From NCBI GenBank assembly GCA_007026445.1, contig VDMD01000004.1, forward strand, positions 1,550,001-1,614,000: 64,000 bases of DNA. Direction: 5' to 3'. This stretch comes from Schizophyllum amplum. Its lineage: Eukaryota > Basidiomycota > Agaricomycetes > Agaricales > Schizophyllaceae. Shown here one piece after another: positions 22,422 to 33,700 of this stretch; the first letter of the stretch is position 1, and the number at the start of each line of letters is the position of its first letter. A program made the translations under genes and the position numbers. The notes beneath the pieces were generated by a model that worked only from the letters and a program-made list of their open reading frames with translations, ran no database searches and had not been told where the DNA came from.

Positions 22422-25400
22422 TCAAGAGTTATCGCGTGGCGATGACAGCGACATGGGTGATGGAGGTGCGTCCCCGCCGGCAACAGCTTCTAGATGTGAG
22501 AATGGCGGCAAGGGCTGGGGTGATGAGGACATGCGTTGGTCAGGCATAGGGGACTGCATTGTTAACGTTAGCCAGAACATCCGAGACGGACGGTCAATGG
22601 TACTCACGACTTTGAAGATGGGGTTGATGGCTGACTTGGGCAACTCATTGCCATGCGCGTGGTACTCGTAGGGGCTGTATTGGCCGTTCGGATGCAGACG
22701 CGTTGGGTCAGCCGGTAGGGAGATGAATGACGGCGCATGATCTCGTCGTATGGACAGTCCATCTTGTGGTGGCTGGACCCAGGGCGCAGGTGAAGGCGAC
22801 GGAGACAATGAAGGCGACAACGACAGCATCTGCATCGGGGGAGGGGAGACCGTCCCTGGCAATGTCGCCATAGACGCCTGATTGCGGAAGTCGTTCGACA
22901 ACTGGCCGTCAAGCGACAACGAGTGCGACGAGCGCGCCGACTGGGGGAAGTCGTCCGAGGTTCGGACCGACGACGCGGTAGACTGGGTCATCTGTCGTAT
23001 CTCGAAGAGACTTGGTCGATTGCGCAGCTGCGAAGGTCCAGGATCGCTGCCCACAGAAGCGAACGAGATGGCGGATACACAGCCGATGCTGTGCACGTCC
23101 GACGACGACATTGAATGCTGGTCGTCGATATCGAACTCTCGGCGACGTGCTTTGAAGTGTCTCTCCGTTTCGCGCCGCCAGTCGGGGATCTGGACCTTCT
23201 CGAAGCGCCCGGCTGCAGCGTTCACGGTGCTCGGAGCCTTCGACTCGCCAGGCGTCTTCTTCCGCACGGGACCAGCGCCTTGACGGCTCTTGTCCGCGAT
23301 ATTCCCGTACGCACCGGGCTGCCAATCGATGTCGGCGCCCGGCTTCTGCTGCAGCGCCTGGTTTCGCTTCTGCATAACCGCCCGCGCCTGCTCCCTCTGC
23401 ATCTTCTCGGCAAGCAAGCGACGCTGTCGATCGGCCTCCTTCTGCAATCGCTCCGCCTCCTTCTTGTTGATCTTCTTGACCTCGGCAGGATGGAGGGAGG
23501 CCTCGCGCACGGGGGACGGCTCGCGCAGAGATCGGCTGTCCGAGCTGGAGGACTGCGTGCGCTTCAGTGATGGCGTCGACATTGACGCAACACCCTCATC
23601 GACAGGTGGGAGACCGTTCTGATGATGCTTGTCGCCACCGAACATGCCGAGGCCCCACTTCGAGCGCTTGCTACCAAAGCCCAACGAGCCAAATTTGCCG
23701 GGCTTGTTCGCAGGCACGTCCTGTATGGGAGGCTCTTGCTCCACGGGACCGCGTGCAGGAAATTCTGGCGCAATCGGGGAGCTCTGAATCTCCATGGGCT
23801 GAGCGTACTCCGCCTGCGGTGTAACGTCCATGTTGTAGTCGGAAATCCCAGGAGGCTGTATGCGATCCCCGCTCCAGACAGACGACGCGACAGCGGGCCG
23901 TGCTCGTGTCTCCTCGCGAATGATGTCGGACGAGTTTGAGCGTTGCTGGTACATGCGCCCATCGTGCGTATACTCCCGAAGTCTTGCTGGATGATGATAG
24001 TGAAGTTGAGGAGGGGTAAAAAGCAGCACGGTGTGTTGTTGTTGCAGCATCGGGGACTCGGTTTGGGTGTGAGCGGGAGGATGAGTACGCATCGGTGACG
24101 ACTGGTAGAGGCGTCAACACTTGGAGTCCGTGGGGGAATGGGATGTTGTTCCGCGACGTCGTTTCCAACAGATATGGGTGCGTGAGGCACTGGAAGCTCG
24201 TCAGACGACGGTCGGGGTCGTATCTCAGCAGGTCCCTGATGCAGTCGACCAGTGATGGCGGTACAGATTTGTCGAATAGTTGGCGGATGTCCCGGGGTTG
24301 AATCTATGGCAAGGTTCATATGCGTTGCGCGAAACAGACGCGTCTCGCCAAACTCACCTTCGGGAACATGAAGCCAACCGCCTTCGCCATCTTGATACCC
24401 CGAGGCCAAGCGCCGCCTCCAAGCAAATTTCCACCAGAGTCCGGCCCGTACGAGTCGCTAGGGTCTCCCAGTATCTCGCATATCCTCGCCACTTGATCAA
24501 CTTGGTCGGCGCCAGGAAAGAGAGGGCGTAGGTTGACGAGTTCGGCCATGATGGTCCCCAGGGCCCACATGTCGACGGGATTGGAATAGTCCCTGCTCAT
24601 CAACAGCACCTCCGGCGCACGGTACCATCGAGTGGAGACATATTCGGTATAGGGCGGTTTACTGTTGGTTTCTCGCGCTAGACCGAAGTCTGCCAACTTG
24701 ATGATGGCGACGACATCCTTCTCCGGCGGTGCGTTCGGCGGCGCGACGGGCGATAGTGTGTTGTAATCGAAGAGTCCCGTCGTCGTCACCAGGACATTCT
24801 CCGGCTTCATGTCGCGATGGAAGTAGCCCGCTGCATGAATGTGGTACAGGCCTGAGCATATTTGCCGGAATATCGAGGATACGAGGCCTCCAGCAAGAGC
24901 TCGCCCCTTCCTGGCCTTGATGAGGTGGTAGAGATTGCCCTCCATGGACTCGAACACGAAGTAGAGTTCCTTCGTGGCGGGCATGAGGAAAAAGTCGTAG
25001 AGGGGTATGATGTTTGGGTGAAATGGTATAGCGCGCAGAGACTGGGGAGGCATTAGAGTCGGCACAAATGCTGAAGTGAGCGGGACGCACCTGCAGCTCT
25101 TTGAGTCTCTGGCATTCGTCCCAGCCTCCCTCCCACTTCTTCTTCATCCGCTTGACGGCTACCAGCCGCTTCCCGTTCCACTCCGGCCGGGCGCCACCCG
25201 CCTGCATGGGGGATAGCGGTGTATTCGGGGGTAGCGTCCCATGCCAATCGCACAGCCAGACTGTACCAAAGGATCCGTCTCCCAAGACCTTGAGAGGCGT
25301 GTATGATCGAGTAGAGCCTAAAATAATGTTAGCGAGGGGTACGCGGCGAGCGGATGGTAACGGACTTGATTGAGAGGATCCAACGACGAGGCGGTCGTTC

Positions 25401-25657
25401 TCAATGTGGACCGAGGGGACGCCGACGACGTGGACGGGCTGCTTGGGAGCCGCATTCGCTTGCGACGGCCGTTGCTGGTGTTGTGGCTGCTGTGGCTGGT
25501 GCTGCTGCTGATGGTGGGGCTGGGGGTGGTGATGCTGACTCGGCTGCTGCTGCTGCTGGGGTTGATGGCCGTTGGGCAGGGCGTAGACGGCATTGGGAAT
25601 GACGGAGGGGTCATAGTGATTATGGCCTTGGTGGACATGAGTTGAGGTAGCGTACAT
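22422..25657 (-). CDS. Ime2/Crk1-family (MAK/RCK-like) protein kinase
   Basis: Ser/Thr kinase related to yeast Ime2 and Ustilago Crk1, which act in meiosis, morphogenesis and mating. It starts MYATSTHVHQGHNHYDPSVI (ATG 25655-25657). A Gln/His/Pro-rich leader (runs of Q near 25500-25580) precedes the kinase domain: glycine loop VLGDGSFGTVWL, a roughly 25-residue N-lobe insertion, catalytic lysine in RLVAVKRMKKKW, HRDMKPENVL, LADFGLARE, and the dual-phosphorylation-type loop PPYTEYVSTRWYRAPEVL (TEY), then VDMWALGTIMAELVNLRPLF. A C-terminal region of more than 500 residues is disordered, with a basic heptad-like stretch (KKINKKEAERLQKEADRQRR) and short motifs. A 51-nt intron near the 3' end (about 22559-22609) remains open in the unspliced frame. 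Stop at 22422-22424. Confidence 0.88.
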
Positions 25658-26497
25658 GATACGCCTGGCATTGCCCAGGACCAGGAATACTGGGTTAGCG
25701 GAATTTTACAACTCGATGGGGAGGACCGGCGGCTAGAGGGTGAACATAAGATATGGGGGCGGGGGCAGCAGGGCAAGGAGCGGAGCGGAGGAGCTGGGGA
25801 GCTCTGCGGCCAACAGCGAGGACGTTGGGCGACGCGACGAGCAGAGCAGCGGCGACAACGACGGGGTCGACGACTGAATTCGAAAGCGTCGGATGCAGAG
25901 GGCACAGATCGCGGCGAATTCATGCACGTGCCCCGCCCGGCTGCTTGTTCCGGCAGTAAACCAGCTCGCGCTCGCGAGAACAAAAGCGCTTCTCTGACGC
26001 CGGCACCCACAATTCAACATCGTAATCGGCTACTCTATCAAAATTATGGGCGGCGGTATGCTCCTCGTGAACCCGACGTTCGACTCGTCACCCGGGGCAC
26101 AAACAGCAGCGGCGTCTCACCAGCGCGTAAGTAATGGCGGGCGCCGGGCGCTTTTCAAGCATCTCATCACAGCCATCGTCCATGCCCGCCGCCCGGGCTC
26201 ACAACCCCCTCCGCTTGTCTCGACTGATGGACGATAGCTTCGAAGCCTGATGCGGGTGGCTCAAACGATTCCAACATCAAATACTGCATTCATTGCCCTT
26301 CTTTTCGGCCACCAGCCTCAGATGGGTGCATGTCGGCCGTCGAACCAGTCCGCGCTAGAACCCTGCGCTCTGGACGCGGAAGCTTCCTCGCGGCTGACCG
26401 ACGGAATGCGTGCAGCGGCAGCCCCGGCGCGACGACAGCATCCATCTGCGTTTTACACTCGTAACATATACTACAACATCCTGAATGAACGACGGCT
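25658..26497. other. Long upstream region of the Ime2-like kinase
   Basis: 840 bp between the kinase start and the PRPP synthetase stop, both on the minus strand. Probably promoter and long 5' leader of the kinase. Short frames in it lack any family resemblance. Confidence 0.35.
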
Positions 26498-27788
26498 CTA
26501 ATACGGTACCTCGTGGAACAACTTCGAGACACTCTCGCCGTAGTGGCTCCTCCTGATGACCTCTCCCAGAACAACGCCGATGTCGATGACTTCGATCTTG
26601 GGCATTTCGCCTTGTTCTCCGCTTGCGGAAGAGTGTTGGTCACTATGAGCTTTTCGAGCGCGCTGTCCTGCACCGTCTGCAGCGCGCTGCCGCTAAGGAT
26701 CCCATGGGTAACGATAGCGTAGCACTTCGCTGCTCCCGCTTCCGCTAAATGCTGCGCCGCCAGACATAAAGTTCCACAGGTGTCGGCCATGTCGTCAACC
26801 AGGATGGCTGTCTTGTCTCGCACATGACCGACAGGACCATTCGCGAGACCTCGTTCGCCTTCTTGCGTTCTTTGTGGAAGAGCGCAAATTCTACACCAAG
26901 TCGATCCGCGATCGATGTGGCCCTAAAGCAGTCTCAGTGCCACGCCCGAAGCATAGCCGAGGAAGAAGGAGATGCGTACCGCTTAGCGCCTCCTGCATCC
27001 GGGGAGACTATAACGATCTCGTCTAAGTTGAAGTTGGAGCGTATGTAAAGGATAGCGGATGGCTCTGCGTAGAGCTTTGTGCATGTTGGACTCAGAGATC
27101 ACCCTGCGGCAGGATGAGAGCGACTTACGCTACATCGCAAACGAGCATTAGCGTTCAATGTAACGCAGATGGACAAGGTTGCACTCACTTGTCGACCGGA
27201 ACGTCGAAGAACCCTTGTATTTGCGACGCGTGCAAGTCCATTGTCTGGTCGATGACGTCGGAAGGTTGTCCGAACATGAAGGGGCTTCACTCACGATAAC
27301 GTGGTCGCAGCCGGCCTTCTGCAGCATATTAGCCACCAGCTTCGCCGTGATAGGCGCGCGACTCTTGTCCTTCTTGTCCTGCCGTGCGTAGGGAAAGAGG
27401 GGAAGGACGGCGGTGATGCGCTTCGCACTGGCGATCTTGCAGGCGTGAATCATGATGCACATCTCCATGAGCGCGGTGTTGACCGCGCCGCAGCCGGTGT
27501 TGACGATGTACACGTCGTCTTCGCGCACGGACTCGCCGATGTGGACTTCGGTTTCGCCAATGCCGCTGCGAGTGATCTCTGCAGTGGAGAGGGGGAGGCC
27601 GATTCTGGTTGGCGCAGTCAGCGGGCTGGAGTACAGGGAATGCAGATAGACTGCACACCGTCTTGCGATGATGCCTGCCAGCTCTGGATGGCTAGTACCT
27701 GGGGGATGTGTGTTCAGTGGCGCGGGGAGCTGGAGCGGTATGGGGTATGCGCACCAGAGAATATCTTGATGCCGCCGCCGTTCAACAT
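26498..27788 (-). CDS. PRS1: Ribose-phosphate pyrophosphokinase (PRPP synthetase)
   Basis: Makes PRPP from ribose 5-phosphate and ATP for purine, pyrimidine, His, Trp and NAD synthesis. Exons on the minus strand: [12 protein letters not shown] (ATG 27786-27788) + [101 protein letters not shown]; and the PRPP-binding loop [17 protein letters not shown]. The C-terminus reads [20 protein letters not shown] and ends KLFHEVPY with TAG at 26498-26500. All catalytic elements (flexible-loop KDKSR, the DLH motif and the PRPP loop) are present. Fungi have several Prs paralogues, so the exact number is not certain. Confidence 0.93.
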
Positions 27789-28022
27789 GATGCGGGCTCT
27801 ATAGCAGGAAGAGGAGGGAGGTGTTTGGGGTGTATGGAAGGATGCTAATGTAGGTCCATGGAATGAGGAGCGGGGGTGTTGAGCAGCCTGAGGCAAGCCA
27901 GGCGGCAAGCGGTGATAATCAAAAATTTGTGGCAACTTCTTCCCACGGTTGCCGCGACCAATGCCGAGCCGTCGATAGTCGGTGATGTGATTCCGTCCGG
28001 CATTGTTCTCGCCACAGTGACG
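27789..28022. promoter_or_regulatory. Bidirectional promoter of PRPP synthetase and ARMT1-like gene
   Basis: Only 234 bp separate the two divergent start codons, so regulatory sequence must be shared. No specific site identified. Confidence 0.45.
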
Positions 28023-30090
28023 ATGGCCTTCACGCCTCCGCCGCCCTACGACCCCACCGACAAGAACGGGTGGGAGATCAGTGTCGCATAACACAGTGGA
28101 GACTCATGTACTCAATAGCTTCTCTTACAAGACTGTAAACACCCGCTGGCCCGTCATCTTGACTGGTGTCATCGATACTGTCTGCAACTTCAATCATGAA
28201 CTGCATGTCCAAGCCGCAGATGAGGCGACTGCAAATGCCAATGCGGACAAGATCGCTCAAGGGAGGTCCATCATTGAACAGATCAGCAAGCTAAAGTACG
28301 AGATGGCCCGCGACAAGGAGCTGCAGTACGTCGACTGGTCTCTTATGAGGGCCCATGCGCTCATGCTACTACTTCAGGACTCTGTATGACGACGGGGAAC
28401 CTCACGTCGAGTTATACAACTCCCAACTTGAGGAACTCAAGAAGGAGGGCAAAAATACATGGTACACGGCGCCGTGGCTGTTCGCGGAGTGCTACCTGTC
28501 CGTAAAGACGCTTCATGTCCATATGCCACTCATGAACCACCGTTCAGATACCGCCTCTTGCGCAACTACTTTTTGGCTGCGAAGTGGACCGACTATGACC
28601 CATTCTTCAAGCAAAAGATCGACACTTTTTCGAAGAGCTCCGTTGCCGTACTCCGTGAGTTGCTCGAGCGCGCCACGAATTCACAACCACTAAATCGGGC
28701 ACAGAGCTATCTGCCACCCTACACAAATTTGAGGCATCCCCCACGTCCGACCCTGCCGACTTAGAGATCCTGTTCAAGGAAATGATACAGATGTGCCTTT
28801 GGGGCAACGCCACGGATCTTTCCCTCCTCACCCACCTCACACTCGATGACATCGCCCGGCTTCAATCAGTAGGGCATGAAGAGCAAGAGAAGCGTTCGCA
28901 GTTCATCTTGCGTGACGACCAGCATGCAATCTGGCAACGACTGCAAAATCTGGGAAGCAGGAAGCGCATCGACTTCGTCCTGGACAATGGCGAGTGTTCA
29001 TCTGCTCCTCGCCTACAGCCAAATTAACCTTTGATAAATCAAGCTGGCTTTGAGGTGCGCATAACCGCCTGAAGGCGTTCGCATGTTAATCTCCGCGCTT
29101 CACCAGGTCTTCACCGACCTTGTTTTCGCCGATTTCCTCGTCACGTACACACCTTACGTGGACAAAGTCGTCTTCCAGTGCGTTGTCACCGCGTGTAGCC
29201 ATAGCCTTTCTTCTCAATTTACTGTCCAGTCCCAAGCTGATCCCTTGGTTCGTATCCGACGTGACGCCGCCTGACTTCAACGCGGCCATCGAAGCGTTAA
29301 CCCGGGCCGACTTCTTCCCCCCGTCTCAGGCTAGCGACGCAGGTGCGGTGCAGCAGGTCGTTTCACGCTGGAAGAAGTACCTGGCCGACGGGACGTTCTC
29401 CTTGAGCGTCCCGCTAGACACCCCGCTGGGTGGCGCGGGCGCAAAGGGCACAAAGGCCGAATTTTGGTCCTCCCCTCATCCGTACTGGAACATGGAGACC
29501 GAGGCGACTGCCCTTTGGCGCGAACTCCGCAACGAGAGTGGGATGGTGTTTTTCAAGGTCCGCGCTACTGCTTCTTCCTCGCACGTTGCTGACCTCTTTT
29601 ACGTCCGTGCAGGGTGACCTTAAGTGCGTCTCTTTCAGGCTTTGAGGGTTCGGCATAGCGTGAACCTTCCTTTAGTTATCGCAAGCTTACCGGGGACGTG
29701 AAATGGCCGGCTTCTACACCTTTCGAGGCCGCTCTTGGTACACATTGTCCTTCAACTGCCTAGGTCACTGTTTGACTTCAGTTTACAGGACCGCTGGGCG
29801 GTACAATACCTGTGGCAGCCTTACGTACCAACAAAGCCGATGTCATCGTGGGTCTTCCGGAGGACGTCGCCGCCAAGCTGGACGCCGACGAGGGCATCAA
29901 ATGGAGAGTAGACGGACGGTAAGCGTCCTTTCATTTGCTTTGCCTCGGCTCTTGCAGGCGATACTTACACCATCTTGGTATCCTTTCTTGGAAACAAGTG
30001 TTCTTTATTTTCTGCTCATTATGCCAGCAAAATCAAGGGTACTAATGTCAACACAGATACGCCGTGGTCGAGTTCATGGACCGGGTGTGA
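28023..30090 (+). CDS. ARMT1/DUF89 metal-dependent damage-control phosphatase
   Basis: Family members (yeast YMR027W, human ARMT1) are Mn/Co/Ni-dependent phosphatases acting on damaged sugar phosphates such as fructose 1-phosphate. Start MAFTPPPPYDPTDKNG (28023) joins over an intron to FSYKTVNTRWPVILTGVID. Later exons give KNTWYTAPWLFAECYLYR, LLRNYFLAAKWTDYDPFF, KRIDFVLDN + AGFE + VFTDLVFADFLVTY, KVVFHPKLIPWFVSDV, FFK + GDLN + YRKLTGDVKW, and PLGGTIPVAALRTNKADVIV; the end is YAVVEFMDRV with TGA at 30088-30090. The DNAGFE and KGDLNYRK metal/phosphate motifs are intact. Two exons are only 11 nt (29044-29054 and 29613-29623), and the intron at 28990-29043 starts with GC. A retrotransposon begins 40 bp after the stop codon. 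Confidence 0.9.
29044..29054 (+). other. 11-nt microexon of the ARMT1-like gene (DNAGFE motif)
   Basis: CTGGCTTTGAG between acceptor atcaag and donor gtgcgc. With the upstream ...GACAATG it encodes D-N-A-G-F-E. The preceding intron has a GC donor (AATG|gcgagt). Confidence 0.78.
29613..29623 (+). other. 11-nt microexon of the ARMT1-like gene (KGDLN motif)
   Basis: GGTGACCTTAA between acceptor gtgcag and donor gtgcgt. Joined to TTCAAG upstream and TTATCGCAAG downstream it encodes F-K-G-D-L-N-Y-R-K. Confidence 0.8.
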
Positions 30091-30129
30091 TGATAGACGC
30101 CAGCATGGCTCACTTTGTGCGACGATACC

Positions 30130-30134
30130 GCACT
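30130..30134. repeat. Target-site duplication, left copy (GCACT)
   Basis: GCACT immediately before TGTGAG of the left LTR. It matches 43725-43729. Confidence 0.93.
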
Positions 30135-30696
30135 TGTGAGCGCGTTCGTGAATGTAGAGGTCTCGCCGGAGATCAGTCTCAGATATAGAGACCATCGGTA
30201 CCTGTAGGACGCGTGAGTGTGAGTGATCGGTGCAGCGCACCTGGACGGCTGTGCCCGGCCGAGGGCGCTGTACGTAGCGAACGACTCGAGTCCCCGAGTA
30301 CGGCGTGGTGACGGTACGACCGGTACACGTGTCCCTGACAAGGGCGCCGTACGAGGCGAGCGGCCGTGACCCGAGCGGGGCGCTATGTCGTAGCGGACGG
30401 CTGTATCCCTAGCGAGGGCGCTATGTCGTAGCGAACGGCGGTGACCCTAGCGGGGCGCTATGTCGTAGCGAACGGCGGTCTCCCGGGCAGGGCGCTATGT
30501 CGAAGCGAGCGGCCGTATCCCGGGCAGGGCGCCGTACGAGGCGAGCGTCACGCAGTGAGAGGCAAAGAACAAAAGATGATATTCCCACGCGCCCCGGCAG
30601 CGGAAGGCCGGGCGCGATCACGTGTCCGTAGAGCTCCTGGCTCTTGTATACAAGCTAATAACTACTCCGTATCCGACATATACGAGTCCCCTCACA
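30135..30696 (-). repeat. 3' LTR of the chromovirus
   Basis: 562 bp, same as 43163-43724 at a constant offset of 13,028. It contains the internal tandem repeat listed separately. For the minus-strand element this is the downstream LTR. Confidence 0.95.
30261..30548. repeat. Tandem repeat inside the left LTR, unit about 37 bp
   Basis: About seven degenerate copies of a roughly 36-38 bp unit with core GGGCGCTATGTCGTAGCGAA. Variants at the ends read GGGCGCCGTACGAGGCGAGC. The same array is at 43289-43576. Confidence 0.75.
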
Positions 30697-30707
30697 ACGC
30701 CCCCCAA
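30697..30707 (-). other. Putative polypurine tract
   Basis: On the minus strand TTGGGGGGCGT lies directly before the 3' LTR. It is short, with a G6 core, but correctly placed for plus-strand priming. Confidence 0.45.
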
Positions 30708-30776
30708 GAGACTGGAGCCTGCATGTAGCCGAAGGCAAAATTGAAATAAAGAAGAAACGTAGCCGTACGGCAGTCC

Positions 30777-33700
30777 TCAGGTGCGCGCAGCGAAGGCGGC
30801 GGACGGCGGGGGCGGAGGCGAACGGTCGCGGCGGCGCGAAGGACCGGGCACGGGGTCGTAAGGCTCGTACGGGCGCTGTCGGCGACGTTGCTGCTTGCCC
30901 CGGCGATCACTCCTTGCGTCGGGGTCGGACAGCCTGTCCGCCAGTGACCGACGGGCTGGGGACGACGTGGCGCTGCTGCCGCCGCGCGGCGGGGGACTGG
31001 CGTCGCGAAGGCCGGGCAGCCGGCCGCGCAGGACGTCGTCGAGACGGATGTACATCTGCCCGTCCTGCTCGATAACGCGGGCGTAGTCGTCGAGTCGACC
31101 TGGAGGCGCGAGAGGCGGCGCAGACGGGCCTTGGGCTGGGGGTGTGGGCAACGACGAGCGCGCCGGGGGTGGGCCCCGTGAGGGGGGTGATGAGTCGCGC
31201 CGCCAGCTGTTGCCGTAGTCGCGCTGAGCATTGCTGCGCCATGCGTTGCGACCGCCGTGAGCATCGGCGGGTGCTGAGGCCGACGTTGAAGAGGAAGACG
31301 CGGACGCCGCGGGCGGAGGCGGCGGCCCGGGAGCGCGGCGGTCGCGAACAGCCGCGGACCTGTTGAAGAGCTCCTGCCACGGCATACGCTCGGCCAAGGC
31401 GGCCTGCTCCACAATCCCCAAGTCGATGTCGTCGAGCCGGTCAATGCGGGGCACACGGAATGTGCGATCCTCCGCGCGCCGGCTCAGCGTTCCTCGAGCC
31501 GGAATGAGCCATTGAGCGCCCATGAGTGTACGGGCGGCGTCAGCGCCTCGGACCGAATCGAACGACACGTACACGTCGTACATGAGGTGCAGCCCGTTCG
31601 CGCCGATGGCCCCGTGAGGCAGCAGAAGCACTCCTACTACAGCGAAGCTTTGGGCGCTGGCGCGGTCGACCAGCGCGTTCAGCGCCTGCAGCACATCGCG
31701 CGGCGTGACCCACCTCCGTAGCCGTCGTACGGCAAGATGTCGCCGCGTGTCCTCTCGAGCGAGAGCGGGCGACGAGACAGCGCTGGTCGAAGCGGCGCCG
31801 GAGTGCGAGTCGGGCCCACTCATTTCCGAGTCGCCCGCTGCAGAAGGCAAAGACGAGTCCCGAGTCGTCGTCGAGGATCCGCCCCAGCCGTCATCGCCCG
31901 TCGACGCGCCCCAGCTAGATGGGTCTGAACCTCCCCAGCTACCCTGGGACGCTTCGGTCGCGCCGCCCGCCCATCCGGACCTTGGCGGCGCCGAAGCGGA
32001 GCGCGGGCTGTTAGGCCGCCAGTCGTCGGGCAAAGGCGGAGTGCGCGGACCCGAAGGGGGCGGCCCAGCCATGACAACGTCCTCGGGGGGCGGCGGGGCG
32101 GGGGCGACTGGTGAATCGACGGCGGTGGCGGCTGTGGCATCCGGAAAGGACGGCGGCGGTGTAGCGTTCTCACGCAGGAATTCGATGTACTCCTCGTCGT
32201 TGCGGGCAGCGTGCACGAAGCTGACGTAGTCGTTCGAGCCGTCCTCCTCGTCGTCGTCGTTGTCGCGCATGACTTCATCGACGAGAGAGTCGAGGGGGTT
32301 CGATGTGTAGGGGTTGCGGGGAACCTCGCTGCGAAGGGGCAGCTCGCTCACGGAGGGCGTCTGCGCGGTCGTGCCCACCGGCGCTGAACGACCTTCGGTG
32401 TGCCGCGAGTCAGCCGCGTACATCCACACCGTGGGGTGCGTCTGCCGCGCACGTCCCGCGTTATCCACCATGCGATAGAACGGTATGTTGGGGCCGGGTC
32501 GACCCATGCGAGGCTCGTCCACCACGCCAGGGGTTGGCATCGGTTCCCCCCGGAAGATGAGCATTCGGCGGTTCTGCCGGTCGACGAATACGTAGCCCTC
32601 GCGGTACGTCGTGTTATGCCGCCCCACCTCCCTCGCGACCACACGAGACTGACCGTTGATGGTCACAGAGGAGATGATCCATCGTGTTAGCCCTTTGGTG
32701 GCAAATCCTCTGCGAGGGGCGAGCGCCTGCACGGCCGGGGGGCGCACCCAGGGGAAATGTTCGGCGTCAAGCTCGACGAGCTCAATGCGGTACCAATCTG
32801 GGCGCCAGACGGGCGGATCGTAGTGCACGGTCTCGTAGTCGTCCTCGATCTGGGCGGTCTCCCCCGGGGGCACGGTCGAATAGCCGGGTACGGCAGGATC
32901 TGTCCGATGATAGCACCGCGTCAGTCGATGGCGCAGGATTAGCCTCTTGGGCAGCGGGGCTGGCGCTAGCCGCCGCGGCCGCGGAGCTCGTTGGCGGGGC
33001 AGATCCGCGAACGGACTCACCAGCACTCGGCCCATGAGTAGCCGACGGCGGCACGATGCTCAAACGAGTAGCCGCTTCGGGCAGCCGGCGAGGTTGCGCT
33101 TCCTCGCCAGGCAAGGTAAATTCATAGCTGGAGGGGTCGGCGTTCGCGCGCAACCAGTCATCTGTTAGAACGGCTGGCGGCATGTCGTACGCGACGGAGG
33201 GAGTGGTGACCTCCGCATTAGCCGCAGCGGCAAACTCGTTCCATTCGGAGATGCGCTCAACGTCGCGCAATGGCATGGACAGCCAATTGGAGCGCACCTC
33301 GAGCTCGGTCTCGTCGTAGTATCCCGAGAGGGCGTATCGGTGGTTGATGAAGACTGGGTATCCGTTGCGGATGAGGAATGCCGTCCAGTTCTGATGTAGC
33401 CCGTTGACCCAGCGGCCCAACCGTTTTGCGTGCTTGGCGGCAGGAGGGCACTCCCGTAAGTCGAAACTGTCGACGCAGGAGTCCGCGCGGACGTCAGCGC
33501 CGAAGACCGCGAACGCGTCGAGCGCCAGGCTAACCCGGCTGTAGTGCGTGCCCTGATCAACGGCGGCAGAGAACGAGTGACATCGTAGGAGGTCATCCTC
33601 AGTGGGACTGCCGGATACGCGAGGCACATCGCGACATAGCGTCGCGGTAGCCCGTGATCGGGGCATAGCCTTCAAGGCATCGTGCTCGGCTTGAGAGCGA

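Noticed and set aside
25354..25645. Plus-strand Leu/Gly-rich hydrophobic frames
   Set aside because: Antisense readings of the polyQ/His leader of the Ime2-like kinase.
30261..30548. Repeat array as a CRISPR
   Set aside because: Degenerate contiguous tandem units without unique spacers, inside an LTR of a eukaryotic element.
31705..32229. Plus-strand frame of 174 codons inside the retrotransposon
   Set aside because: GC-rich shadow of the minus-strand accessory gene.
32782..33035. Overlap of the two frames as a programmed ribosomal frameshift
   Set aside because: No slippery heptamer and stem-loop were evident, and a textbook intron joins the frames in phase.
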